Of a DNA stretch of 64,000 nucleotides, positions 43,761 through 54,164 are shown in pieces. Location: assembly GCA_028284065.1 (NCBI GenBank), contig JANQSJ010000014.1, forward strand, positions 186,001 to 250,000, in the 5' to 3' direction. The position numbers were made by a program, and so were the translations under genes. This DNA comes from Parvularculaceae bacterium. Its GTDB lineage: Bacteria; Pseudomonadota; Alphaproteobacteria; Caulobacterales; Parvularculaceae. Numbering within the stretch: the first letter of the stretch is position 1; every line of letters starts with the position of its first letter. The notes below the pieces were generated by a model. It worked only from the letters and a program-made list of their open reading frames with translations. It ran no database searches and was not told the origin of the DNA.

Positions 43761-44381
43761 ATGATTCTCGTTCATCACCTGCAGATCGGACGTCCGCTCT
43801 TCACCGTTTTCCTGCTGGAGGAGCTTGGCCTCGATTATGAGCTGAAGCTCTACACGCGCAACGAGCTTGGCCGCGCGCCGGCGGAGCTGAAAGAGGCGCA
43901 CCCGCTCGGCAAGTCGCCGGTAATCGAGGATGGCGACATCACGCTCGCCGAGTCCGGCGCCATCGCCTGGCACCTTGTGGAGCATTACGACGTGGAAGGA
44001 CGGTTCTCGCCGCCGCCCCTATCGCAGAAGGCGGCGCGGGCGGAGTGGTTTCAGTGGCTCCACTACACCGAAGCGTCGGCCTTTGCGCCGCTCTTGTTGA
44101 AACTCCTCCTGATGCGCGAGGCGGAGCCCAAACCGCAGCTCATCTCCATGTTCGCCGCAGGCGAGGTGGCGTTGCAGCTTGGCTACATCCAGGATTTCCT
44201 TGGCGACAAGGCCTATATTCTGGGCGCCGACCTTCAACTGCCGGATTTCGGCGTTGCTTACATAACCCAGATGGCGGATCGCCTCGGCGAGCTCGGACCC
44301 TACCCGAAGCTGAAAGCCTATCTCGACCGCGCGACGGCCCGCCCAGCCTATGCGCGCGCCCTGAAGAAAACAGGCGGCTGA
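43761..44381 (+). CDS. Glutathione S-transferase family protein
   Basis: 206 residues. The thioredoxin-like N-domain includes IGRPLFTVFLLEELGLDYEL and HPLGKSPVIEDGDITLAESG, with the cis-Pro and Glu-Ser glutathione contacts. The helical C-domain includes AYILGADLQLPDFGVAYIT. AAAGG precedes the ATG. It is convergent with the SOUL gene. It resembles the GST at 32495-33160 in the N-terminal domain. Substrate unknown. Confidence 0.88.
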   Translation: MILVHHLQIGRPLFTVFLLEELGLDYELKLYTRNELGRAPAELKEAHPLGKSPVIEDGDITLAESGAIAWHLVEHYDVEGRFSPPPLSQKAARAEWFQWLHYTEASAFAPLLLKLLLMREAEPKPQLISMFAAGEVALQLGYIQDFLGDKAYILGADLQLPDFGVAYITQMADRLGELGPYPKLKAYLDRATARPAYARALKKTGG

Positions 44382-44390
44382 GCGGTCTGA

Positions 44391-45098
44391 TCAATTCGCC
44401 AGGCGATACTGAATTTCGTTCCGGCGCATAAAGAACGGCGTAAACGGACCATTATAGTATGCGACGATCGGCGCGCCGAGGGTGGAAAGGCCGGTTTCGG
44501 CGATGGCCGCGTCGAGGCGGCCTTTGTGCTTTTCCATGTTTTCGTTTGTATACCTGCCTGAAAAACGGATCGCGACAGCGCGATAGGGATCGGTAAGGCG
44601 AATGCGTATGGACGGGTCGCTCGGCGCCGGCAGGGTCTCAAGGCTGTACTCGGACGGCATCATGAAGGCGACCGTCCAGAGCCGCTCGCCCGCCACGCCG
44701 CCCAGATTCTCAGGCGCACCGTTTTTTGATTCCGCGCTAAGCGTCACCGGCGCCGTCATGGCTATCTTCTCGCCCTCCCCGTCGCCCGCCGGTTCGTCTG
44801 CGGCCGCATCGCTTTGGGCCGCCGACGCCGTGACGGGCGCGGTCATGTCGATTTTCCGCGCGGGCGCATTGTCGCCGAAAATGAAGCCGGCGAGGACGCG
44901 GAACGCCTTGGTCGCGGCCTCTTGGCGGTCGCCGTAAACGTCGACTTCGGCGAGCAGCATCAGCGGATAGCGGCGCACCTCAATGTCGTCCGCCAGGACG
45001 TATTCGACGACATAGTCAGGAATTTCCTCGGCGGCCATCGCGGATTGCGCTCCAAGCAGGAGGGACATCGACACGATCGCCACAATAACCCGTTCCAT
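44391..45098 (-). CDS. SOUL-family heme-binding-like protein, exported
   Basis: 235 residues from the ATG at 45098 (AGGAGG seven bases upstream; a second ATG directly before it is an alternative). A signal peptide (VIVAIVSMSLLLGAQSAMA-AE) indicates export. The SOUL domain shows VEYVLADDIEVRRYPLML near 30 and two copies of the KIxMTAPV motif (KIDMTAPVTA and KIAMTAPVTL) separated by an acidic insert, then VAFMMPSEYSLETLP. SOUL proteins bind heme or related tetrapyrroles in some lineages; a role in the bacterial periplasm is unknown. Confidence 0.88.
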   Translation of the reverse strand: MERVIVAIVSMSLLLGAQSAMAAEEIPDYVVEYVLADDIEVRRYPLMLLAEVDVYGDRQEAATKAFRVLAGFIFGDNAPARKIDMTAPVTASAAQSDAAADEPAGDGEGEKIAMTAPVTLSAESKNGAPENLGGVAGERLWTVAFMMPSEYSLETLPAPSDPSIRIRLTDPYRAVAIRFSGRYTNENMEKHKGRLDAAIAETGLSTLGAPIVAYYNGPFTPFFMRRNEIQYRLAN

Positions 45099-45283
45099 CA
45101 TGCCGCCTCCTCGCCCTTCCCCGCGCATCGCCGCCGAAGCTGCGGCGGGCGCCGTAGGCTTTCGACCGCCTGAGCCACCAAACGCGCCGACGCTGTTATC
45201 GTAACGCAGGCGAGCGGGGCCGGTCATCGCACCTTCGTACGACTGCAGTTTTTGGTTTGAACCGGAGCGGTCGGAGGCGCAGC

Positions 45284-45682
45284 CTAAAGCGACGCTTCGA
45301 GCTCTTTAAGTTGACCGAGTTCAGCGGCGGCGCGCTGGCGGGTTTCCGGCTGCGCCTCATCGTCGGCCACCGCCGCCTCACAGGACTTGATCCGGCGGGC
45401 GAGCTCCTCCCGGTCGAGGTCGGCGACAAAGACGGCTTCCTCCGCGAGCACTGTGAGGCCCGCGGGCGTGACGTCCGCGAAGCCGCCGCGCACGAAAATC
45501 CGCTTCTCCTCGCCGCCATTCAGCACCCGGACGACGCCCGGGGCCATGGTCGACATAAAGGGCGCATGGTTCGGCAGGACGCCGAATACGCCCTCCGAGC
45601 CCGGCACGTCGACCTGGTCGACGTCTTCGGACACAAGCTGCCGTTCAGGCGAGACGAGATTGAAATGAAGTTTGCCAGCCAT
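45284..45682 (-). CDS. atpC: ATP synthase F1 epsilon subunit
   Basis: 132 residues. LHFNLVSPERQLVSEDVDQV followed by GSEGVFGVLPNHAPFMSTM is the typical N-terminal beta barrel, with a C-terminal helical region rich in Glu and Ala. It regulates rotation in F1. GGAGA lies 8 bases before the ATG at 45682. It is separated from atpD by two other genes and about 930 bp, which is not the usual adjacency. Confidence 0.95.
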   Translation of the reverse strand: MAGKLHFNLVSPERQLVSEDVDQVDVPGSEGVFGVLPNHAPFMSTMAPGVVRVLNGGEEKRIFVRGGFADVTPAGLTVLAEEAVFVADLDREELARRIKSCEAAVADDEAQPETRQRAAAELGQLKELEASL

Positions 45683-45791
45683 AGATTTTCTCCGCCGCAC
45701 GCGCGGCCTAATTCTGACGACGTTCCTCGCCTCAATTCGGACCTTGGTCAATCTCTCGAGACCTCTCACAAACGGCGAAAGGCGTCATGAA

Positions 45792-46397
45792 CTAGATTGA
45801 CGTTCTCCTTTTTGGCGCAGAGCACATGTCGACCGCAACTGTCGTCTCGGCTAACCCGTCCAACCTGAAACAGTCGTCAAACACCGAGCAATAGCAAATC
45901 ACCACATTCACCCGTCTCGATTGGGTTAGCTCCTGCACAGCATCAACGAGCTGCTTGGACGTGTATTTTGCATCCACGGCGAAAGCGATAACGTCCTCCG
46001 CCGGCGACAAAACCGAACCACTTACTCGAACGTTTGAAAACCTGAAGTTTCCGTCTTCAGCCAGTGGCCGAACGATGTCGGCCCAGCTGTCGATCGGCTC
46101 GCCGTCAATCAGAGCGGTCGCAGACATGATGCGGGCGGGACCAATGCCTCTATTGCCAACGACAACCTCGAACCGTTCTTCGCCGGCGATCCCATAGTTT
46201 ATGTCGCGAATGACGATGTGGGGCCAGACGGCGGCCATTTGTTGTTTGCGCACCGCGTCCGCTTCGTTCAGCGCGGCGAAGAGAGCGACGCCGCCGGTGA
46301 ACATGCCGGCTACCGCGAGGATCGTCTGCAGGATTGAGATGCGCACGAATATGCGCTCCGCCCGCGTCAGTTCCGGATGACCCTCCGCCTGCGTCAT
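45792..46397 (-). CDS. Membrane protein of unknown function within the ATP synthase locus
   Basis: 201 residues. One transmembrane helix near the N-terminus (ISILQTILAVAGMFTGGVAL, about 19-38) is followed by a strand-rich domain (PHIVIRDINYGIAGEERFEV, GPARIMSATALIDGE) and a C-terminal region with cysteines (VICYCSVFDDC). Similar architectures occur in uncharacterised bacterial proteins in which the outer part may be a beta sandwich. It starts 6 bases after the YHS-like gene and lies 109 bases before atpC. Confidence 0.65.
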   Translation of the reverse strand: MTQAEGHPELTRAERIFVRISILQTILAVAGMFTGGVALFAALNEADAVRKQQMAAVWPHIVIRDINYGIAGEERFEVVVGNRGIGPARIMSATALIDGEPIDSWADIVRPLAEDGNFRFSNVRVSGSVLSPAEDVIAFAVDAKYTSKQLVDAVQELTQSRRVNVVICYCSVFDDCFRLDGLAETTVAVDMCSAPKRRTSI

Positions 46398-46403
46398 GGC
46401 GCC

Positions 46404-46613
46404 TTATGCGCCGCCCGTCGCTGGCGGCGCGATCTCCCGATCGAACGCAGACGTTGCGCGTTCAAACTTGTCCCGGCACCCCGGATTGCAAAAGCCGACG
46501 ACCTGCCCGCGATAGCGCGTCAACGAGTCCGCGGAAACGGGGTCGCCAGACCACGGACAAATCGAGTTCACGCAATCCTCAAGCCGAAGCGTTTGAGAGC
46601 CGGCGTTGGGCAT
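46404..46613 (-). CDS. Small YHS-like zinc/cysteine protein
   Basis: 69 residues. The motif CPWSGDPVSADSLTRYRGQV and GFCNPGCRDKFERA has the C-x-C spacing and the aromatic/Cys pattern of YHS-type metal-binding modules. It follows the atpD stop after 3 bases, so it is very probably co-translated with atpD. Function unknown; YHS modules often bind copper or zinc in small sensor or chaperone proteins. Confidence 0.65.
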   Translation of the reverse strand: MPNAGSQTLRLEDCVNSICPWSGDPVSADSLTRYRGQVVGFCNPGCRDKFERATSAFDREIAPPATGGA

Positions 46614-46616
46614 CGC

Positions 46617-48337
<1,721 letters not shown>

Positions 48338-48341
48338 TCCT

Positions 48342-49223
48342 CTAAAGGGCCTCCGCGCCCGAGATGATCTCAATCAGTTCCTTGGTGATCTGCGCCTGGC
48401 GGGCGCGGTTGTATTGCAGCGTCAGCTTGTCGATCAGTTCGCCGGCGTTGCGGGTCGCGTTATCCATGGCGGTCATGGAGGCGGCTTGTTCGGAGGCGAT
48501 GTTTTCAAGCAGCGCCCGGAAGATCTGCACCGCCACATAGCGCGGCAGGAGCGTCCTCAGGATTTCTTCCTCATCCGGCTCATAGTCATAGATCGCGCCT
48601 TTGAGATCCGGCGCCTCGACCCCATCCGGCGCTTCGGCGGGAATGATCTGTTGCGCCGTCGGCACCTGGCTGACGACGTTCTTGAACTCACCGTAGAAGA
48701 GCGTTGCAACGTCGAACTCACCGGCCCGGAACATCTCCAGCACTTTCTCGGCGATCTCCTGCGCTTCATGGAAGCCGATCGATTTCGTCTCGACGAAGTT
48801 CGTCTTCCAGACGATGAGGTCCCCGTATAGACGCCTCAGTTGGTCCTCGCCCTTGCGGCCGACGCAAACGAGCTTGACGATCTTGCCCTGCGCCTGAAGC
48901 GCGACGATGCGCTCTCGCGCGAGCCGAACAATGTTGGAGTTGAACGCGCCGCAAAGGCCTTTGTCGGCGGTCGCGACGATGAGGAGCTGCGTCTCGTCCG
49001 ATCCCGTCCCGGCGAGAAGACGCGGCGCATTTGGGTTGTCCTTCGCTGCGGCGGAAAGATTGGCGAGAACGCCTTCCATCTCCACCGCATACGGACGGGC
49101 GGCCTTCGCCGCCTCTTCCGCGCGGCGCAGCTTCGCCGCGGCGACCATCTGTTTCGCCTTGGTGATCTTCTTGGTCGATTTGACCGACCCGATCCGGTTC
49201 TTCAGTTCTTTCAGTGAGGGCAT
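48342..49223 (-). CDS. atpG: ATP synthase F1 gamma subunit
   Basis: 293 residues. [20 protein letters not shown] and [20 protein letters not shown] at the N-terminus, [12 protein letters not shown] near 88 and the C-terminal [30 protein letters not shown] are diagnostic. Gamma is the rotor shaft of F1. AAGGGG lies upstream of the ATG. Its stop is 4 bases before the cupin start. Confidence 0.97.
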   Translation of the reverse strand: MPSLKELKNRIGSVKSTKKITKAKQMVAAAKLRRAEEAAKAARPYAVEMEGVLANLSAAAKDNPNAPRLLAGTGSDETQLLIVATADKGLCGAFNSNIVRLARERIVALQAQGKIVKLVCVGRKGEDQLRRLYGDLIVWKTNFVETKSIGFHEAQEIAEKVLEMFRAGEFDVATLFYGEFKNVVSQVPTAQQIIPAEAPDGVEAPDLKGAIYDYEPDEEEILRTLLPRYVAVQIFRALLENIASEQAASMTAMDNATRNAGELIDKLTLQYNRARQAQITKELIEIISGAEAL

Positions 49224-49224
49224 G

Positions 49225-49962
49225 TCAGCCGCGCCCCTTTTCTAGATAACGTTCCGCCGCATCCCGAAGAGGGCGCCGCGCTTCGATATATTGGTAAAAG
49301 CTGAGATGCGTTGCGTTGATCGGCCACCGCACGATTTTGACGTCTTCAAAGAAGCACTTCACGACGGCGACGATTTCAGACGCGCTGGAGACGTGCTCGT
49401 GGCGCATCAGAACGCCATAGTCCAGACGATGCTTAAGGTAATAAGACATGCCCGTCGTGCCGCGCCAGCCGAGCCACCAGAGCAATCCGCCCTCGGACGG
49501 GATTGCAGCCTGGAAAACGCCGCCATCGGACAACAGGCTGACGGACTTTGCGATTTCGCGCGGCAGATCGAGAAGATGCTCCAGGACGGCGATCGAGATG
49601 ATGCGCGCATAGGCCTTGTCGCGGATGTCGAACTGCGACGCATAGACGTCGCGAACCCTTTTCAGCTCCGGCTTCCCTTCGAACAGCGCCGTGAAGGGCT
49701 CAACCACGTCATAGGCGTCAACCGCGGCCTCATAGCGAAGGTGATTAAGCGTCCCCGCCCCGATCTCCAGGGCCGGTCCGCCGCCTGCGCGCGTCGCCAC
49801 TTGGCGATGCATCCACGCCTCCATGCGCTGAGCGAGGCCGGCCGCAGCGTCATCGCCTTCACGATTGGACTTGTACTGGGCGGCGTAGAGTTCGGCGTGC
49901 CTCGGCGGCAGATCCGCGCGCGTGCGGGGATAGCTGGCGAGCAACGAGTCTTCAGTCCTCAT
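49225..49962 (-). CDS. SAM-dependent methyltransferase-like protein inserted before atpG
   Basis: 245 residues from the ATG at 49962 (AAGGGGG upstream). A degenerate methyltransferase fold is suggested by [19 protein letters not shown] near 68, [17 protein letters not shown], the loop [23 protein letters not shown], and [13 protein letters not shown]. Such proteins methylate small molecules or sugars. It follows the inhibitor lipoprotein gene after 11 bases and ends 1 base before the atpG start, so it appears to be part of the ATP synthase transcript. Substrate unknown. Confidence 0.75.
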   Translation of the reverse strand: MRTEDSLLASYPRTRADLPPRHAELYAAQYKSNREGDDAAAGLAQRMEAWMHRQVATRAGGGPALEIGAGTLNHLRYEAAVDAYDVVEPFTALFEGKPELKRVRDVYASQFDIRDKAYARIISIAVLEHLLDLPREIAKSVSLLSDGGVFQAAIPSEGGLLWWLGWRGTTGMSYYLKHRLDYGVLMRHEHVSSASEIVAVVKCFFEDVKIVRWPINATHLSFYQYIEARRPLRDAAERYLEKGRG

Positions 49963-49973
49963 CGACGCCCCCT

Positions 49974-50315
49974 TCATCCGCATCGGACGCGCGTGATGAC
50001 GCCGTCTTCGTCAAGCAGGACGTTCAACCTGTCCGGACGGTAGTCCATGGTCGCAATTGCGCCAGGCCGCAAAATGCGCACATTCATGTCGGTCGGCAGG
50101 TCCGCCGCTGCGATGTTAGAGCCGATCAGCGCCTGATAGTCCGACGCGCCGCAGGCGTCCGGATCGTCAAGGCTGGCGGCTGTTTCTGCGGGCGGCGCGT
50201 CCGCCGGCTCGGCCTCCGCGTCAGCATTGGAGTACGACGCGCACGCGACGAGCGCGGCGAAACCCGCCGCGGCGCCAGCCAGCAAAATCGCCCGTACGCG
50301 TATCAACCGCTTCAC
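49974..50315 (-). CDS. I78-family peptidase inhibitor-like lipoprotein
   Basis: 113 residues from a GTG. A lipobox-like LVAC follows a hydrophobic segment at residues about 10-25, so the protein is probably an exported lipoprotein. The C-terminal CGASDYQALIGSNIAAADLP followed by MNVRILRPGAIATMDYRPDR and VITRVRCG matches I78-type inhibitors, whose paired Cys are conserved. It starts 50 bases after the atpA stop and is not a normal ATP synthase component. Confidence 0.75.
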   Translation of the reverse strand: MKRLIRVRAILLAGAAAGFAALVACASYSNADAEAEPADAPPAETAASLDDPDACGASDYQALIGSNIAAADLPTDMNVRILRPGAIATMDYRPDRLNVLLDEDGVITRVRCG

Positions 50316-50365
50316 CTCAGATAAAATCCGGACCGGCTTCGCGGCCGGCGATGACAGTTTGCAAC

Positions 50366-51895
50366 CTACGCGAAATTCTTGGCGAACGCGTCGAGGATAT
50401 CCGTGAGCTGCGCCTCCAGCTCATCCGTCAGCTTGCCGCCATCGCGGATGCTCGCCAGGAGGTCTGCGTGGTCACCCTTCAGCTTACGGAGGAATTCAGC
50501 TTCAAAATCGGGGACTTTGTCCTTGGCCACCTTGTCGAGATAGCCGCGCACCCCGGCGAAAATGACGCATACCTGCTCCTCGACGAGCAGCGGCGAGTAT
50601 TGCGGCTGTTTCATGAGTTCGGTGAGACGGTCGCCGCGGTTCAGAATCTGTTGCGTCGTCGCATCAAGGTCGGCGCCGAACTGGGCGAACGCGGCCAGCT
50701 CTCGGTACTGAGCAAGCTCACCCTTGATCTTGCCCGCAACCTGTTTCATCGCCTTGATCTGCGCCGAGGAGCCGACCCGGGACACGGAGAGGCCGACATT
50801 CACGGCCGGTCGGATGCCCTGGTAGAAAAGGTCTGTCTCCAGAAAGATCTGCCCGTCGGTGATCGAAATGACGTTCGTTGGAATATAGGCCGACACGTCG
50901 TTCGCCTGAGTCTCGATGATCGGCAGGGCCGTCATTGAGCCAAGGCCGTTATCCTCGTTGAGCTTGGCCGCGCGCTCAAGGAGCCGCGAGTGGAGGTAGA
51001 AGACATCGCCGGGATAGGCTTCTCGCCCCGGCGGGCGGCGCAGGAGAAGCGACATCTGCCGGTAGGCGACGGCCTGTTTCGACAGGTCGTCGTAAATGAT
51101 GAGCGAGTGCATGCCATTGTCGCGGAAGTACTCGCCCATGGCGCAGCCGGCGAACGGCGCGAGGAACTGCAACGGCGCAGGCTCGGACGCGGTCGCCGCG
51201 ACGACGATCGAATAGTCAAGCGCGCCATTGTCTTCGAGCGTCTTGACGATCTGCGCGACGGTGGAGCGTTTCTGGCCGATGGCGACATAGACGCAGTAGA
51301 GCTTCTTGGACTCGTCGTCGCCGGCGTTCGCTTCCTTCTGGTTCAGGATGGCGTCGATGCAGATCGCGGTCTTGCCGGTCTGGCGGTCGCCGATGACGAG
51401 CTCGCGCTGGCCGCGGCCGATCGGGATCATCGCGTCGATCGCCTTGATGCCGGTTTGAACCGGCTCATGCACGGACTTGCGCGGCAGGATGCCGGGCGCC
51501 TTCACATCGACGACGCTGCGCGTTTCGTAGGTGATCGGGCCTTTGCCGTCGATCGGGTTGCCAAGAGGGTCGACGACGCGTCCCAACAGGCCCTTGCCCA
51601 CCGGCACGTCGACGATTGCGTTCGTCCGCTTGACCGTGTCGCCTTCCTTGATCTCCCGGTCCTCGCCGAAGATCACGACGCCGACATTGTCGCGCTCGAG
51701 GTTGAGCGCCATGCCTTTCACGCCGTTTGCGAACTCGACCATCTCGCCCGCCTGGACGTTGTCGAGGCCGTAGACCCGCGCGATGCCGTCGCCGACCGAC
51801 AGGACCTGGCCAATCTCGGAAACTTCGGCGTCCTTGCCGAAATCCTTGATTTGCTGTTTCAGGATGGACGAGATTTCCGCCGCCTGGAGCTCCAT
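50366..51895 (-). CDS. atpA: ATP synthase F1 alpha subunit
   Basis: 509 residues. P-loop [17 protein letters not shown] near 170, the [18 protein letters not shown] segment near 357 and the signature [14 protein letters not shown] near 367 are intact. Alpha forms the hexamer with beta. The stop of atpH lies 5 bases before the ATG, in standard order. The next gene downstream is not atpG but the inhibitor lipoprotein. Confidence 0.98.
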   Translation of the reverse strand: MELQAAEISSILKQQIKDFGKDAEVSEIGQVLSVGDGIARVYGLDNVQAGEMVEFANGVKGMALNLERDNVGVVIFGEDREIKEGDTVKRTNAIVDVPVGKGLLGRVVDPLGNPIDGKGPITYETRSVVDVKAPGILPRKSVHEPVQTGIKAIDAMIPIGRGQRELVIGDRQTGKTAICIDAILNQKEANAGDDESKKLYCVYVAIGQKRSTVAQIVKTLEDNGALDYSIVVAATASEPAPLQFLAPFAGCAMGEYFRDNGMHSLIIYDDLSKQAVAYRQMSLLLRRPPGREAYPGDVFYLHSRLLERAAKLNEDNGLGSMTALPIIETQANDVSAYIPTNVISITDGQIFLETDLFYQGIRPAVNVGLSVSRVGSSAQIKAMKQVAGKIKGELAQYRELAAFAQFGADLDATTQQILNRGDRLTELMKQPQYSPLLVEEQVCVIFAGVRGYLDKVAKDKVPDFEAEFLRKLKGDHADLLASIRDGGKLTDELEAQLTDILDAFAKNFA

Positions 51896-51900
51896 GGGGA

Positions 51901-52482
51901 TTACGCCTCTTTCAGTTTTGTTTTCAGTCGATTGAGTTTCGACCGCAGGGAGGAATCGACCATCGTCGAGCCGACCTTGACGACGATGCCGCCGAGCAGG
52001 TCCGGATCGACGGAGGTCGTCAGGTTCACCGCCTTGCCGAGATAGCGCTCAATCTCGCCGCGCAGGCGCTTGGTCTGGTCGTCATTCAAGGGCGCGGCCG
52101 ATATCGCCTGCGCGGAGACTTCGCCGCGGTGGGCGGCGAGGCGCTCAAAAAACGCCGCGACCATGTCGTCGAGCGCGAACAGCCGCCGATTGGCGGCGAC
52201 GAGCTTCAGGAAATTCGTCGTCAACTGGCTGAACGAGGCCTTGTCGGCGATCGCCGCGATCGCCGCCGACTTATCCTCGGCGTCATAGACCGGGCTCTTC
52301 AGAAACGAGCGAAAGTCGCCGCCGGCTGCAATCATCGACCTCAGCGCCGCGAAATCGTCTTCGAGGACATCGACGGCGTCCTGTTCGACCGCGAGGCCGA
52401 AAAGCGCGTCAACATATCGGCTCGCGGCAGGCGAGACGCGCAACGCCCCGGGCGCCTGCGTGGTTTCAACTTCGGCGGACAT
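51901..52482 (-). CDS. atpH: ATP synthase F1 delta subunit
   Basis: 193 residues from the ATG at 52482. [20 protein letters not shown] near 22 and the C-terminal [20 protein letters not shown] followed by [11 protein letters not shown] are diagnostic. Delta joins F1 to the peripheral stalk. GGAGGAC lies upstream of the ATG, and no other atp gene precedes it in the window; F0 genes (atpB, E, F) are elsewhere, as is common in alphaproteobacteria. Confidence 0.95.
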   Translation of the reverse strand: MSAEVETTQAPGALRVSPAASRYVDALFGLAVEQDAVDVLEDDFAALRSMIAAGGDFRSFLKSPVYDAEDKSAAIAAIADKASFSQLTTNFLKLVAANRRLFALDDMVAAFFERLAAHRGEVSAQAISAAPLNDDQTKRLRGEIERYLGKAVNLTTSVDPDLLGGIVVKVGSTMVDSSLRSKLNRLKTKLKEA

Positions 52483-52753
52483 GAACGTGCGGCGTCCTCC
52501 TCGAGACGAGGCTCTCATCGGTGCGCCGTGGCCGGGTCGCCCATGACCGCGGCGCAGGCGATCGGCCCTTAATCGAAGCGGCGCGCCGCCCCGCAAGAAA
52601 GGAGGCGCGTCCGACGTTTCGGACCGTTGGAAAAAACAAATGCGTCTGCAGAGCCGATCGCCGGTAATCGCGGTTCCGCGCCGCCAATCGACCCCTCGAT
52701 TCGGCGCGCGGCTTACCATGCGCCTTTCGCCGGCGCAACAACGCGGTTCGGCG

Positions 52754-53968
52754 CTATGAAAGCCGTTCGCCGGGGGGGCGGACAGCGCCGCCGCCGGGAG
52801 TGGCGACTTGCGTCGAATCAGCGCGTCCGCGCCGCGCGCCGCGCAGCATCGGCCGCTCCACCAAGCGCCAGCTAAGGACGGCGGCGATCGCAATGCCCGG
52901 CGCGGCGAAAACGAGGTTCCCGAGCCAGTCGTTCGGAGCGAGCGTCGTCTGGACAAGCTGCTGGACCGGCCATCCCCAGAGATAGACCCCGTAGGAGAAA
53001 TCGCCATACCGGCCGACGCGCGCCACAGGGCCGAGGCGCGATACCGAAACCCAAAGCACCAGGTAAACGCCGGCGATCGAGAACGCCGCGACGAAGCCGC
53101 CGACGGCGCCGAAGAAGACCAGCGCCGCCGCCGCGGCGAGCGCGCGGCCCCTGCTGAGGACAATCGCGTCTGCGGCGTATGCGGCGATCGCGCCGGCGCA
53201 GAAACTCGGCAGAACGAGGCTGAGCCGGAAGGCGAACGCCCCCGCCGCGCCGAACGCGTCGGAGGGCGGGGCGGCGTGGATAACCATCAGAATGCTGAAG
53301 ACTGTCGCGAGGGTCGGCAGGGGCGGCAGGCGGGTCACGCCGATGACGGCGATGAGCGCATAGCCGATGGCCTCAAAGAAAAGCGACCACAAGGGATAAT
53401 TCACCGCCCCGGCGAGCGGCGCGGCCTCAAAGACGCCCGGCAGCGTCCACTGGACATTGATGAGGGCGGCGCTCAGGAGGAAGCGCCATGGCGCGGGGTC
53501 GGCGAAATAGGCCGCCGGCGCCAGCCGCGAGACGAGCGGCCCGACCACGAACGCCAGAAGCGCCACATTCACCGTAAGCGCCGGAAGCAAGCGGCGCGCG
53601 CGGCGATCGATGAAATGGCCGGCTTCGGGACGCCGCCGCCAGCTGTTGGCGATCAAAAACCCGCTGGTGGCGAAGAAAACAAGGACCCCGAGTTCGCCCA
53701 GCGAAATCTGCCCCGTCAAACGCGACAGCGGTTCTGCGGACCGACCGCCGGCGACGATTTCGAATGCGTGGGAGAGAACGACCGCGCTTGCCGCGGCGAG
53801 CCTGATTGCGTCGAAATTGTTCTCGCCGCGCCCCGAGGCGTCACGCCAGGCGGCGCCCAGCGTGCGGACGCGGGGCGTGGCGTCATTCCTTGCTTTGGGC
53901 GGGTGGGCCATGGCGATCGAGTTAACCGCCGCCGCGTTAACGAAACGTCGCAGATCGCCGCGCCCCAT
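52754..53968 (-). CDS. Acyltransferase 3 (OafA/YrhL-type) membrane protein
   Basis: 404 residues with about ten hydrophobic segments. Motifs: NNFDAIRLAAASAVVLSHAF near 50 (with the catalytic His), GELGVLVFFATSGFLIANSW near 91, YPLWSLFFEAIGYAL near 190 and YGVYLWGWPVQQLV near 335. The family transfers acyl groups to cell-surface sugars. GGGGGGAG lies 5 bases before the ATG at 53968. It is separated from atpH by about 270 bp. Confidence 0.9.
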   Translation of the reverse strand: MGRGDLRRFVNAAAVNSIAMAHPPKARNDATPRVRTLGAAWRDASGRGENNFDAIRLAAASAVVLSHAFEIVAGGRSAEPLSRLTGQISLGELGVLVFFATSGFLIANSWRRRPEAGHFIDRRARRLLPALTVNVALLAFVVGPLVSRLAPAAYFADPAPWRFLLSAALINVQWTLPGVFEAAPLAGAVNYPLWSLFFEAIGYALIAVIGVTRLPPLPTLATVFSILMVIHAAPPSDAFGAAGAFAFRLSLVLPSFCAGAIAAYAADAIVLSRGRALAAAAALVFFGAVGGFVAAFSIAGVYLVLWVSVSRLGPVARVGRYGDFSYGVYLWGWPVQQLVQTTLAPNDWLGNLVFAAPGIAIAAVLSWRLVERPMLRGARRGRADSTQVATPGGGAVRPPGERLS

Positions 53969-54164
53969 GTCGCTCCCCCCTGCGCCAGCCGGCCCTCAGT
54001 CGATCGATCCTTTCGGCCAGTCGCTTCGGAGACTAATCAGCGGGCGGGCGCAAATCGGCAGGAAGAGCGTCGCCACACTGGAATTCAGGCCATTAATATT
54101 AGTTTGATAGATTTCTTCTTTGGCACTAAAATAAAAGGAATATATTGTTTTGGGAAAATTCTCC

